A DNA stretch of 64,000 bases from CAWCWK01 sp963842125 (GTDB lineage: Bacteria > Pseudomonadota > Alphaproteobacteria > Rhizobiales > CAWCWK01): assembly GCA_963842125.1 (NCBI GenBank), contig CAWJFE010000001.1:496001-560000 (forward strand), read 5' to 3'. A program made the position numbers and the translations under genes. Positions 8,202-16,431 of this stretch are shown piece after piece. How positions within the stretch are numbered: the stretch's first letter is position 1; each line of letters opens with the position of its first letter. The notes under the pieces are model-generated. The model made no database searches. It was not told the origin of the DNA and saw nothing but the letters and a program-made list of their open reading frames with translations.

Positions 8202-8639
8202 TTAGCCGGAGACGGCGCTCACATAGTCGCGCAGAGCGCGGGCCTCGGACTCGTAGCTCTCGACCCGGGCGCGGACCACGTCGCCGATCGAGATGACGCC
8301 GATCATGCCGCCCGCCTCGTCGACGACGGGGAGGTGGCGGAACTTGCCGGTCGTCATGCGCTGCATCATGGCGTCCACCGTCTCGGCCAGCTCGCAGGTC
8401 ACGACATCGGCCGTCATGGCGTCCGACACGGCCAGCTTCAGTGCATCCGCCCCATCGGAGGCGAGGCGGCGCACGATGTCGCGCTCCGAAAGGATGCCCG
8501 CGATCCGCTCCGCCTCCAGCACGACGACCGCGCCGATCTTCGCCTTGGCCAGGAGCGCTGCGGCCTGGGCCAGCGTCTGACCGGGCGAGACGGTCACGAC
8601 GTCACGGCCCTTCACCTTCAGCAGTTCGGATACGTACAC
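8202..8639 (-). CDS. Two-CBS-domain protein
   Basis: A 145-residue protein made only of a CBS pair (Bateman module). CBS1 covers about residues 8-65 (IGAVVVLE...IAGILSERDIVRRL) and CBS2 about 70-130 (MTADVVTCEL...FRHLPVVDEAGGMIGVISIGDVV). Such stand-alone pairs bind adenine nucleotides or related ligands and act as sensors; the partner is unknown. The TTC-type linker and the SERDI and SIGDV motifs are intact in both halves. The 23-bp tandem array begins about 10 bp after its stop. Confidence 0.9.
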   Translation of the reverse strand: MYVSELLKVKGRDVVTVSPGQTLAQAAALLAKAKIGAVVVLEAERIAGILSERDIVRRLASDGADALKLAVSDAMTADVVTCELAETVDAMMQRMTTGKFRHLPVVDEAGGMIGVISIGDVVRARVESYESEARALRDYVSAVSG

Positions 8640-8788
8640 ACGCGCCTCCTCAGGGCTGGAGTGCCGTCATCGAGACCGCCGGGACGGCGTTGGCGATGGC
8701 GGCGTCTCGGCCGTCCCGACAGGGAATACGCGCCCCTGACAGGGATCGGCCCCGATGATGCCAAAGCCGGCACGGGCCGGCAACCCGT

Positions 8789-9682
8789 TCAATCCTCGCG
8801 CTGCCGCACGGGGTCGAAGAGCGGGAAGAGGAGAAGGCCGGCGAGGAAGCCGCCGACATGCGCCTCCCAGGCAACGCTCGTGCCTTCCTCGAGGCCCGGA
8901 TCGACGATGCCGGCGCCGAAGAGGAGGTTGATCGCGAACCACACGCCGAGGAAGCCGAGCACGCGCCCGTCGCGCAGCACCCGCAGCAGCGGCTCGGCCG
9001 GGCGACGGTAGACGGCCGGGTCGGGGCTCGCGAACCGGCTCAAAGGACCGCCCGGCGCGAAGGCGAAGCGGGCCGCACCGGCCATATGGCCCGAGATGGC
9101 CCCCGACGCGCCGACCATCGGCACCCATTCCCCGGCATGGGCGCCGAGGTGGAGGAGCGCGCCGCCGATGGCGCAGGCCGCGCTGAAGGCGAGAAAGCGT
9201 GCCGGGCCCAGCCGCCGGGCCATGGCGCTGCCGAAGGCGGCGAGCCAGATCGCGTTGGCGACGAGATGGAGCACGCTGCCATGAAGGAGCGCGTGGGTGA
9301 GAAACGTCCAGACCGCCGCCCCCATGCCGCCCGGCCAGAGGCCGATCTCCTCGTAGCGCGCGGGAATGAAGGCGAAGCGGAGCAGCAGCGCGACCTCGCC
9401 ATCGGGCGAGAGCCAGCCGCGCCCGACATGGATGGCGGCCAGAAGCGCGATGAGGGCGAGGACGACGCCCGGCACGTTGAAGGCCGGCTCGGCGGGGCGT
9501 GGGCGCTGTTCGGACGGACCGGCGGGCGGGCCGCCGCCGGGGCGCTGCGGCGGGCCGATCGGGCCCCGCCCGCCATCGCCGTCTCCTGAGGATGCGCGTG
9601 CGAGACCACGCTCAAGCGGCACGCCCGACGTCCCGTGTCCGGGGACGGCTATGAAGTGCCTCGCGGCGAAGTCGGTGACCAT
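8789..9682 (-). CDS. Rhomboid family intramembrane serine protease
   Basis: About 297 residues if started at the ATG at 9680-9682; a GTG at about 9638 is an alternative and the true start is uncertain. After a Gly/Pro-rich N-terminus there are six to seven hydrophobic segments. Rhomboid hallmarks are visible: HALLHGSVLHLVANAIW in the second helix, the catalytic Ser in GASGAISGH, and the partner His in EAHVGGFLAG near the C-terminus. It would cleave membrane proteins within the bilayer; substrates unknown. It is divergent from the PAS gene, and an AGGAGAC sequence inside the frame precedes an out-of-frame ATG only. Confidence 0.86.
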   Translation of the reverse strand: MVTDFAARHFIAVPGHGTSGVPLERGLARASSGDGDGGRGPIGPPQRPGGGPPAGPSEQRPRPAEPAFNVPGVVLALIALLAAIHVGRGWLSPDGEVALLLRFAFIPARYEEIGLWPGGMGAAVWTFLTHALLHGSVLHLVANAIWLAAFGSAMARRLGPARFLAFSAACAIGGALLHLGAHAGEWVPMVGASGAISGHMAGAARFAFAPGGPLSRFASPDPAVYRRPAEPLLRVLRDGRVLGFLGVWFAINLLFGAGIVDPGLEEGTSVAWEAHVGGFLAGLLLFPLFDPVRQRED

Positions 9683-9994
9683 AGGGCCATGGCCATACGC
9701 GTTGCCGTTCGCGCCGACAAGAACGTCGGCCTGCGTCGTCCGGCACATCGGTGGGTTCGTCTCGTCCGGGACGGACCCTCCATTTCCCCCGATCGTCTTC
9801 GGCGCGCCGATCCCGCACTCGGCACGCGCCTTCCTTCGCTTGGCGCACCTTCCCACGCTTGGCACGCGCCTTCCTTCGCTTGGCGCGCGCCTTCCCACGC
9901 TTGGCACGCGCCTTGCAACACTTCCGACAACAGGCCCGCCTCGTCCCGTTCCGGAACGCGACAGGGCCTGATCGAGAGAAAAAAGGACAGTCAG
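9683..9994. other. 312-bp divergent intergenic region with 21-bp tandem repeat
   Basis: Between the rhomboid gene (minus) and the PAS gene (plus). It contains the five-unit repeat at 9821-9923. An open frame continues through it on minus in phase with the rhomboid gene, but its translation is the repetitive RRVPSVGRRAPSEG pattern and is unlikely to be protein. Confidence 0.5.
9821..9923. repeat. Five-unit tandem repeat, about 21 bp
   Basis: Units GGCACGCGCCTTCCTTCGCTT (9821), a 19-bp variant (9842), then 21-bp units at 9861, 9882 and 9903. Odd and even units alternate between CTTCC-TTCGCTT and CTTCC-CACGCTT, indicating a 40-42 bp higher-order duplication. It ends about 70 bp before the PAS gene start. 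Confidence 0.75.
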
Positions 9995-10786
9995 GTGAGC
10001 GCTTCCATGATCCGGCATCAGGCCAATCGCGACCTCTTCAACTATTGGAACCGGCTGCGGGCCGACACGCCGGCGCCCGAGCAACGACTGATGGACCCGG
10101 CCCTTATCGGCGAGGCGCTGCCCGACATCTTCATCATCGACGTGACGGACGAGGGCACATACGAGATCCGTCTCGCCGGCACGCGGCTCTGCGCCTTCTG
10201 GGGCCGCGAGCTGCGCGGGACGGACGCGCTCTCACTCTGGGACGGCCAGGACCGGGAGGGCGCGGAAATGCTCTTCTTCTCCATCGTCGAGGACGCCGCC
10301 GTCGCCGTCGCAAGCCACCAGATGACCAATTCCAAGGGCCGCACCATCGAGATGGAGATGGTCGCCATGCCGCTCACCCGCCGGGTGGGGCAAAAGACGG
10401 TCCGCCGCATCATCGGCGCCTTCGTGCCCTGGTCGACGCCCTTCTGGATGGGCATGGAGCCGGTCGTCCACCAGGCCATCGCCTCGGTCCGCATGGTCTG
10501 GCCCGAGAACGCGCCTGCTCTCGCCGGCCGCGAGCCCTTTGCCGACATCGAGGCGCAGTTGGAGGCGGCCGGAGACGGCGTCGTGGCGCTGCACCCGGCC
10601 GTCTTCGCAGGACCGGCCGCAGCGGCGCGGCCCGCTCCTTCCGTCCTCGCGCCGAACGAGGTCGCGCTCGACGATGCGGACCCGGGCGACGAGGCGGTCA
10701 ACGGCATGCCCGTCCTCCAGCAGCGCGGTCATCTGACTTTGCTGCGCGGCGGCGGGGATAGGGAGGACGGCGCCGAATCGAACTGA
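9995..10786 (+). CDS. PAS-domain protein (PAS_5/DUF1488-like sensor family)
   Basis: A 263-residue soluble protein with one PAS-like domain at about residues 15-170 (NYWNRLRADTPAPE, LPDIFIIDV, YEIRLAGTRLCAFWGREL, then a stretch ending IIGAFVPWSTPFWMG). This is the small alphaproteobacterial PAS type that carries no output domain. Residues 190-263 are Ala/Pro-rich and disordered. The start is the GTG at 9995 after AAAGGACAGTCAG; an in-frame ATG four codons on (10007) is possible. The gene lies upstream of a PilZ gene in the same direction, with a 191-bp gap, so a c-di-GMP or stress-response link is only suggested. Confidence 0.83.
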   Translation: MSASMIRHQANRDLFNYWNRLRADTPAPEQRLMDPALIGEALPDIFIIDVTDEGTYEIRLAGTRLCAFWGRELRGTDALSLWDGQDREGAEMLFFSIVEDAAVAVASHQMTNSKGRTIEMEMVAMPLTRRVGQKTVRRIIGAFVPWSTPFWMGMEPVVHQAIASVRMVWPENAPALAGREPFADIEAQLEAAGDGVVALHPAVFAGPAAAARPAPSVLAPNEVALDDADPGDEAVNGMPVLQQRGHLTLLRGGGDREDGAESN

Positions 10787-10977
10787 CGCGGCCGGCCGGA
10801 TCGGGAGGGCCATCGAAACCCCGAATTAAGACCGCTCTGACACTCTGGCCGTCCTCAAGGTCCGCACCCGATGGCACGCATGGCAGCGTCGATGCGGCGA
10901 GCGGACGATGGGGAACCGAATGGAGGGCCGACCACTGGGACCGGTCGCCTCGACAGGCTTGGGGAAGGGGCTGCGAC

Positions 10978-11787
10978 ATGTTCAGTCAGCGAGGGGCGGG
11001 GCTGCGCCACGGGCCGGATGCGATGCCGACGCGGGCGCCGGCCGGCACGGCATCGGGCAGCGCCGCGCCGCATTCGGGCATCACTCGGACGGGGGTCACC
11101 CCGATGGGCACGCCTGACGCGGACGCGGCCATGCGGGCGCTGGCCGGCCTTGCCGACGCGGCCGAATCCGGACCGTCCCTGCCCCCGACGCCGACCGCCC
11201 TCGACCGCCGCACCCATCAGCGCGTCGAAGTGGACCTCACCGGCCGCTTCATCGCCGAGAGCCACGAAGAACATGGCTGCCGCGCCATCGACATGTCGCC
11301 CGGCGGCGTGGCGCTTCGCTCGGACACGGTGCCCCCGCTCGGCAGCCGCGTCGTCGCCTATCTCGACCATCTCGGCCGGGTCGAGGGCGAGGTCGTAAGG
11401 AAGATCGAGGGCGGCTTCGCCATGACGGTGAAGGCGACGCCGCGCCGGCGCGACAAGCTCGCCGCGCAGCTTACCTATCTCGCCAACCGCTCGGCGCTCA
11501 GCCTGCCCGAAGACCGGCGCCATGCCCGCGTCAATCTCCAGGAGACGCGTACCGTCCTCACCCTCGTCAACGGCACCGAGATCCCCGTCGACATCATCGA
11601 CGCCTCGATCAGCGGCGCGGCCGTGGCGACCGACCAGCGCCCCGAAGCCGGCACGCCCGCCTTCGTCGGCGCCGTCCGTGGCCGTATCGTGCGCCATATC
11701 GAGGGCGGCCTCGCCATCGAGTTCGCGCAGGTGCAGGACTCCGACCTCCTCGAATGGGCGCTCATCGAAGGCCGCGCCACGGTCTAG
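10978..11787 (+). CDS. Tandem PilZ-domain protein (c-di-GMP binding)
   Basis: A 269-residue protein with a disordered N-terminus (1-72) and two PilZ domains. Domain 1 starts at RRTHQRVEVD and contains DMSPGG; domain 2 starts at DRRHARVNL and contains DASISG. Both carry the RxxxR and D/NxSxxG signatures used to bind cyclic-di-GMP, so both look binding-competent. No enzymatic or membrane domain is present, so it is likely an adaptor. Its stop codon TAG (11785-11787) is the first triplet of a dispersed repeat, so the original C-terminus may have been changed by the insertion. Another c-di-GMP gene (EAL) ends the window, far away. Confidence 0.9.
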   Translation: MFSQRGAGLRHGPDAMPTRAPAGTASGSAAPHSGITRTGVTPMGTPDADAAMRALAGLADAAESGPSLPPTPTALDRRTHQRVEVDLTGRFIAESHEEHGCRAIDMSPGGVALRSDTVPPLGSRVVAYLDHLGRVEGEVVRKIEGGFAMTVKATPRRRDKLAAQLTYLANRSALSLPEDRRHARVNLQETRTVLTLVNGTEIPVDIIDASISGAAVATDQRPEAGTPAFVGAVRGRIVRHIEGGLAIEFAQVQDSDLLEWALIEGRATV

Positions 11788-11890
11788 AGCCGTTCCAGCG
11801 GAGGTGCGACAGCACCGCAGCGCAAGGAGCCGCGTTAGAACAAGGCGCTGGAGCGCGTTCGGTGAATGGATAGGAACCGGACGCGCTCTA
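11785..11890 (+). repeat. Dispersed repeat, copy 2 (modules A + B)
   Basis: 106 bp starting TAGAGCCGTTCCAGCGGAGG and ending ACGCGCTCTA. Module A matches copies 1 and 3; module B (about 11849-11890) is a hairpin GAGCGCGTTCGGTGAATGGA...AACCGGACGCGCTC. The first TAG is the stop codon of the PilZ gene. Confidence 0.8.
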
Positions 11891-11944
11891 GAAGCCGCGC
11901 CACGGTCCAGAGGCCGGGCGAAGGGCCAAAAGCCAGGTGGCTCG

Positions 11945-12529
11945 TCAGGGGGCGCCGTCGCCTTTCGGGATCTCGTCGGCGTCCAAGACCTCGGGACGCA
12001 AGGTCAGCCAGCCCTCGTCGAGCGCGACATGGGGCACGGTCTCGCGGGTGAAGGGATGGAAGGCGTCCGCCGCGGCGCCGGCTTCGGTGCGCAGCCCGCG
12101 CACTTCCAAGATGTCTCCGGCGCCGAAATCGTGGACCGCACGAATAGTGCCGATCACGGTGCCTGTCTCGTCCCGGACCTCGAGCCCGACGAGGTCGGCG
12201 ATATAGAACGTGTCCTCGTCCTCGATCTGCGGAAGGTCGGCCTTGCGCGCGGTGAGCCGCTCGAGGCGCAGCGCCTCGGCCGCGTCCCGGTCCGCCACGC
12301 CGTCGAGCCGCGCGACGAACATCTCGCCCTTGAGCGCTCTCAGGTGCGTGATCCGCACAGGCCGGCCATCCGGCAGCGACAGGCCGAGATCGGGCAGCAC
12401 GCCCGCATTCTCGGCGAAGACCTTGAGCCGCACCTCGCCGCGCACGCCATGCGGCGCCCCGATCTGCGCCATCACGATCGTCTCGTTGTCGGAGCCGGTC
12501 CGGTCCGGGTCTTCGTCTCGCGCCGTCAT
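11945..12529 (-). CDS. rimM: Ribosome maturation factor RimM
   Basis: A 194-residue 16S rRNA processing factor that assists 30S head assembly with S19. The N-terminal RimM domain (IVMAQIGAPHGVRGEVRLK at about residues 18-36) and the C-terminal PRC-barrel (FYIADLVGLEVRDETG, then GAGDILEVRG) are both present. I start at the second ATG (12527-12529) because AAGGGA lies six bases before it; the first ATG is five codons upstream. It normally sits in rpsP-rimM-trmD-rplS, but none of those genes is adjacent here. Confidence 0.95.
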   Translation of the reverse strand: MTARDEDPDRTGSDNETIVMAQIGAPHGVRGEVRLKVFAENAGVLPDLGLSLPDGRPVRITHLRALKGEMFVARLDGVADRDAAEALRLERLTARKADLPQIEDEDTFYIADLVGLEVRDETGTVIGTIRAVHDFGAGDILEVRGLRTEAGAAADAFHPFTRETVPHVALDEGWLTLRPEVLDADEIPKGDGAP

Positions 12530-12619
12530 AGCCAATCCCTTCATATCCGGGCGCTACCGCCTCGCCCGCCCGACATCAAGGCCGCATCGCGGCGAAAGAG
12601 GTCAGGGCCGCGCGAGGCG

Positions 12620-13138
12620 TCACGCCCGGGACATCAGGATCGCCGTCCCATAGGGCCGCTCGACGGCCCGCAGCCGCTCGAAACCCGCCCGTGCGTAAAA
12701 GCCTTCGGCGGTCAGCGAGGAGAGCACCGTCACGCGCGGCGGATCGAAGCCCTCGCCGCGCACGACGGCCGCGAGGCCCGATTCGAGGAGTGCCGCACCG
12801 ATACCCCGCCCTTGCGCATCGGGGTGGACGAAGAGCGCCTCGACGCTGAGCGCCGTCTCGCGGGGCACCACGGCGACGAGACCGGCGAGACCGGCACCAT
12901 CCTCCGCCACCCGGATGCGGCCGGCCGACAGGCTACGCCGCAGCGAGGCTTCGTCGTAGAGCCGCGCGATCCGCGCCCGGCCCTGGTCGGTATATTCATA
13001 GGCGTTGGAGAAGCGTACCGTGATGGCGACGAGCCGGGCCAGGGCCGCCGCATCGCCGGGTCGGCCGGCCCGCAGCGACACGCGGCCCGGACCGTCATTG
13101 TCGCGGCCCTCGCTTCCGTCGCCGCCCTCCCCCGCCAT
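12620..13138 (-). CDS. GNAT family N-acetyltransferase
   Basis: A 172-residue acyl-CoA-dependent N-acetyltransferase. The acetyl-CoA site shows as VEALFVHPDAQGRGIGAALLE (motif A, with Q-x-R-G-x-G-x-A) followed by LSSLTAEGFYARAGF (motif B). Substrate unknown. ATG at 13136-13138 shares one base with the TGA of the upstream SnoaL-like gene, so the two are translationally coupled. Confidence 0.9.
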   Translation of the reverse strand: MAGEGGDGSEGRDNDGPGRVSLRAGRPGDAAALARLVAITVRFSNAYEYTDQGRARIARLYDEASLRRSLSAGRIRVAEDGAGLAGLVAVVPRETALSVEALFVHPDAQGRGIGAALLESGLAAVVRGEGFDPPRVTVLSSLTAEGFYARAGFERLRAVERPYGTAILMSRA

Positions 13139-14160
13139 CAGACCCGCTTCAGAAGCGCCCGCATGCGCGCGAAGACGTCGACGTCCAGCTGCCGGAGGAT
13201 GTCGATCATGTCGATCGGCACCCAGTTCTCGCGAATGAGTCCCTCATGGGCGAGGTAGAAGTCCATGACGCGCATGGTGAGTTGGCGCCCGCTCGTCGGC
13301 AGGCCGAGCCAGACGCCGCCCTCGTGGCTCGCGTAGACGCTCGGCCAGCCGCCGGTCGCCGAATAGGCGCCGTCGCCGAAGCGGACATAGTGGTTGCCGC
13401 CCTTGCGGTTCGGCAGGCTGAGACGGAAGGGCAACTGATGGTGGTCGACGAAGCCCGAGAGCCCGCGCGTGGTGCCTATGCCGGCCGGGCCGTACCACAT
13501 CATCCTGGGGTGCCAGAACTCGCGCTGCGGCATCGCGAGGAGCCCCTCGCGGGTCGGGTCGGCCCGGTCGTCATGGGCGCCGAGCGCCGCGTGCATGTCG
13601 AGCGTCAGCTTCAGGCTGGCGGCCGACTCGTTCGGATCCGACGCCTCGTAGCGCACGCCATCGGCCGTGATCGGGGCCGGCCACATCTCCTCGACACCGA
13701 GGCTGGGCGCGAGCGGCCAGACATCGGCCTGGCGCATGGCGTCGAGAAAGTCGATCAGCATCGAGGTCTGGACGATCCGCCCGTCCCGCACCTCGTGCAT
13801 CTCGCCATAGCGCAGATAGAGCGTGCGGCCCGTGGCCGGAATGCCGAAGAGGTCGCTGGTGAACGTGCCGCAATAGTGCCCGACGGCGCCGAGGAAGGCG
13901 GCTCCTTCATAGGCCCCGCCGATGAAGACCACGTCGCGCCGCTCGCAATCGGGCAGCGCGGTGTGGATCGGCCCCCAAGCGCCCTCGATACCGTCGATAC
14001 CGTGGACCTCGTCGATGGGCGCCGAGGCGCGCAGCTTGGCGTCCGGATGATAGACGGCCTCGAGCGCAGCCCGCAGCCCGCGGCCGCCGGTTTCCGCGAT
14101 CCGGGACAAGCCCTCGTGCAGTGCGCGGCGATCGGCGGCGGAAGGCGAGACGTCTGACAT
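13138..14160 (-). CDS. Protein with two SnoaL/NTF2-like folds
   Basis: A 340-residue protein that appears to hold two SnoaL-like (polyketide cyclase/NTF2-like) units: one at about residues 15-150 (EAVYHPDAKL..., LRYGEMHEVRDGRIVQTSMLID) and one at about 190-330 (FWHPRMMWYGPAGIGTTRGL, MRVMDFYLAHEGLIRENW). Such proteins are usually small-molecule isomerases, cyclases or binding proteins; no substrate can be named. Start is the ATG of MSDVSPSAADRR; the open frame extends 36 codons upstream without an RBS. It is coupled to the GNAT gene downstream and faces the Lrp regulator, which lies 129 bp upstream on the same strand. Confidence 0.82.
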   Translation of the reverse strand: MSDVSPSAADRRALHEGLSRIAETGGRGLRAALEAVYHPDAKLRASAPIDEVHGIDGIEGAWGPIHTALPDCERRDVVFIGGAYEGAAFLGAVGHYCGTFTSDLFGIPATGRTLYLRYGEMHEVRDGRIVQTSMLIDFLDAMRQADVWPLAPSLGVEEMWPAPITADGVRYEASDPNESAASLKLTLDMHAALGAHDDRADPTREGLLAMPQREFWHPRMMWYGPAGIGTTRGLSGFVDHHQLPFRLSLPNRKGGNHYVRFGDGAYSATGGWPSVYASHEGGVWLGLPTSGRQLTMRVMDFYLAHEGLIRENWVPIDMIDILRQLDVDVFARMRALLKRV

Positions 14161-14289
14161 GAAGGGCGCTCCGGGTGTTGAGAGAGATACGGCCGATGCG
14201 AGTGGCCGATGCGTGATCTGGCGAATCCGGCAGGCGCCGACAGGGCCCCTTTCACCCGTCGAGGTCAAGGCCGACGAGGGATGGCCCGG

Positions 14290-14751
14290 TCAGACCGGCA
14301 GAGCGGTCGTGTCCACGATGTCGTCCATCACGAAGCTGGCCGAGATGTCGGAGATCGGCACCCGGGCGATGAGCGCCTGGTAGAACGCGTCATAGGCCGG
14401 CACGTCGCGCACCCGCACGCGCAGCACGTAGTCGATATCGCCAGCCATCCGGTGCGCTCCGATGATCTCGGGCAGTTCGCGGACCGCGCGGTCGAAGGCC
14501 GTCAGCCATTCGACATCGTGGCGGTTCGTGCGCACGAGCACATGGACGGAGAGGCCGAGCCCGACGGCGCCCGGATCGACGATCGCGACCCGCCGCCGAA
14601 TCGTGCCCGACGCCTCCATCGCCTTTACCCGCCGCCAGCAGGCATTGCGGGACAGGTGCACCGTCTCGGCCAGCGCATCCATGCTCGACGAGGCGTCCTG
14701 CTGGAGAGCGCGCAGGATGCGGCGGTCCGTTTCGTCCAGTTTTTGGGACAT
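14290..14751 (-). CDS. Lrp/AsnC family transcriptional regulator
   Basis: A 153-residue regulator with an N-terminal winged helix-turn-helix (LDETDRRILRALQQD..., VHLSRNACWRRVKAMEASG) and a C-terminal ligand-binding RAM domain (ELPEIIGAHRMAGDIDYVLRV). Family members respond to amino acids and often regulate a neighbouring transporter or enzyme. It is divergent from the small DUF6356-like gene, with a 105-bp shared region. Confidence 0.93.
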   Translation of the reverse strand: MSQKLDETDRRILRALQQDASSSMDALAETVHLSRNACWRRVKAMEASGTIRRRVAIVDPGAVGLGLSVHVLVRTNRHDVEWLTAFDRAVRELPEIIGAHRMAGDIDYVLRVRVRDVPAYDAFYQALIARVPISDISASFVMDDIVDTTALPV

Positions 14752-14856
14752 GATGGGTACGAATGCATCGTCATCGCCCGGGCTGTCAAACTCTTTGGGA
14801 CGCTTTCCTGCGGCACATCATGCAAACTGCCGGGACTGATCCGAGGGAGAGCCGCC

Positions 14857-15102
14857 ATGAGCATCGAGACCGCCGACACGACGCCGCCCGCACGCAGCAG
14901 TTTCCTCAGAGGCTTCGTCGATCATCCCGCGAGCGTCGACGAGACCTATCTCCAGCACGCGCGCTTCGCGTTCGGCTTTTCGGTCCAGCTCTTCGCCGCC
15001 GCCCTGGCCGCGCTCGTCCACGCGCTCATCCCGCCACTCTTCGAGACGACGGCGAGCCGGATCGTGCGCCGCCTGCACGCCAAGATCATGGCGCGCCACT
15101 AA
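14857..15102 (+). CDS. Small membrane-associated protein, DUF6356-like
   Basis: An 81-residue protein with an amphipathic-to-hydrophobic central helix (FSVQLFAAALAALVHALIPPLF) and a basic C-terminus. The pattern FVDHPASVDETYLQHARFAF resembles the DUF6356 family, whose role is unknown. Start ATG at 14857 follows GAGGGAGAGCCGCC. Divergent from the Lrp gene, so possibly its target. Confidence 0.75.
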   Translation: MSIETADTTPPARSSFLRGFVDHPASVDETYLQHARFAFGFSVQLFAAALAALVHALIPPLFETTASRIVRRLHAKIMARH

Positions 15103-15235
15103 AGGCGTCGCCACGCGGCAGGGTCTGGAAGAGGGTTCGCGAGCAGAAGATCGTGCCGCGGACGTAGCGGCGCGGCGTCTCAAGGACGCTGTTCGCCGAC
15201 CCCAAATGGGTGCGGGGGGGTCTCCTGATCGATAA

Positions 15236-15313
15236 TGGTCGGAGCGAGAGGATTTGAACCTCCGACCCCCGGTCCCCCAGACCGGTGCGCTAACCGGGCT
15301 GCGCCACGCTCCG
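15236..15313 (-). tRNA. tRNA-Pro (anticodon GGG)
   Basis: Read on the minus strand the sequence folds as a standard cloverleaf: acceptor CGGAGCG/CGCTCCG, D-stem GCGC/GCGC, anticodon arm CCGGT-CTGGGGG-ACCGG with anticodon GGG, T-arm GGAGG-TTCAAAT-CCTCT. The discriminator A and CCA are encoded (15236-15239). It decodes CCC and CCU proline codons. Confidence 0.97.
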
Positions 15314-15397
15314 ACTGCGGGCCGTATAAGTCAGATCGGGCGGGCGAGGCAAGAGGGTCCGCGAGGGGGCGGGGACAAGTCGGCGGTGCCGTCGCCC

Positions 15398-15889
15398 CTA
15401 CCGGCGCTTGCGGCAGTAGAGATCGAGGCGGTGATGGACGACGTCGTAGCCCATCTCGGCGGCGATCTCGCGTTGCAGGCGCTCGATCTTGTCGGACCGG
15501 AACTCGATGATGCGATCGGTGTCGAGATCGACGATGTGGTCGTGATGCGGCGCGTCGGCCGTCTCGAAGCGGGCGCCGCCGCCCTCGAAGCTGTGCCGCT
15601 GCACGAGGCCTTCCCGTTCGAGGACGGCGAGCGTTCGGTAGACCGTGGCGAGCGAGACGCTGGGGTCGAGCGCCTTGGTGCGCGCATGAAGCTCGGCGGC
15701 GTCCGGATGGTCGTCGGCCTCGGCAAGCGCGGTGAGGAGCGCGACGCGCTGACGCGTCACCCTGACACCCTTCGAGCGCAGAGCCTCCGCCTTGGCCCGC
15801 AAGGCATCCGCCTTTGCATGCACCTTGGCATGCGTCTTGGCATCCGTCTTGGCCTGCAGGGCGTCCGCTTCGGCCTGTCGGTCAGTCAT
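15398..15889 (-). CDS. fur: Fur/Mur family metalloregulator with helical N-terminal extension
   Basis: A 163-residue metal-responsive repressor. Residues 45-110 are the winged helix (VTRQRVALLTALAEADDHPD, VSLATVYRTLAVLEREGLV); the dimerisation/metal domain has PHHDHIVDLD and EFRSDKIERLQ. There is no CxxC zinc motif, as in alphaproteobacterial Fur/Mur, which in many rhizobia senses manganese. Residues 8-38 are an unusual Ala/Lys/Asp-rich repeat (KTDAKTHAKVHAKADALRAK), probably a charged helix. Start is the ATG at 15887-15889. An IS-derived element begins only 13 bp upstream, so its native promoter is probably displaced. The sitABCD operon at 45 kb is a likely target. Confidence 0.9.
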   Translation of the reverse strand: MTDRQAEADALQAKTDAKTHAKVHAKADALRAKAEALRSKGVRVTRQRVALLTALAEADDHPDAAELHARTKALDPSVSLATVYRTLAVLEREGLVQRHSFEGGGARFETADAPHHDHIVDLDTDRIIEFRSDKIERLQREIAAEMGYDVVHHRLDLYCRKRR

Positions 15890-15900
15890 GCAGACGTCTC

Positions 15901-16164
15901 TCAGGTGTTTGGTCCTGGACCGTGGTAGCGCGGAACCATCGTGAACCGTTCGGGATGTTCGGTCCACTGCTTGACGATGACCTCGTAGGGCGTGAGGCCG
16001 CAGAGGACCCTGAGCCTTCGGGCTTTGTCGTGGAGGCCAGTGAAGTCTCGGACGTGGTCTTGTAGCTGCGTATGCGAGGCATAGTGATGCCGTTTGAGGA
16101 TGGCGTCCTTCAGCGCGTCCGTTTCTTCCCGCGCTGGCAAGCTACCACCACCATCCGGGACCAA
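15901..16164 (-). pseudogene. IS481-family transposase, C-terminal remnant
   Basis: About 75 meaningful residues with the characteristic end of IS481-type integrase-core transposases: QDHVRDFTGLHDKARRL, then LCGLTPYEVIVKQW, then HPERFTMVPRYHGPGPNT. The catalytic DDE region is absent. The stop codon lies within the terminal repeat. Non-functional. Confidence 0.8.
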
Positions 16165-16170
16165 ACACCT
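15903..16170. mobile_element. Internally deleted IS481-type element (268 bp) with terminal inverted repeats
   Basis: Ends are inverted copies: AGGTGTTTGGTCC-TGGACCGTGGTAGC from 15903 and, reading inward from 16170, AGGTGTTTGGTCCCGGATGG-TGGTGGTAGC. Between them lies only the C-terminal end of a transposase. This is the structure of a non-autonomous deletion derivative. I could not identify a clean target-site duplication. It occupies the upstream region of fur. Confidence 0.75.
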
Positions 16171-16431
16171 ACGGTCTCATCGCGAACATCGGCGTTCCGG
16201 ACCGGGATACCCAAGTGGGTGTATCCCTATCCGAACGGGTGGCACTACGCTCGGCTGCATGAACAAGGATCGCGATCGACCGGTTCGAATTCCTGTGCCG
16301 CCCGCCTGGTCGGGCCAGAGACTGTCTTCGCCGCTACGCGAAGGCGATCGTTCGTGCCGGAACGCGGAGACGATCGCGGTCGTGCCGACGGCCCTCGCTT
16401 TGCTCGACGAGCGGCCGGGAGGCTCATCGTG
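16171..16431. other. 261-bp stretch without recognisable features
   Basis: Between the IS remnant and the LysE gene. Open frames exist but show no family resemblance. GGGAGG at 16417-16422 is the LysE ribosome site. Confidence 0.4.
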
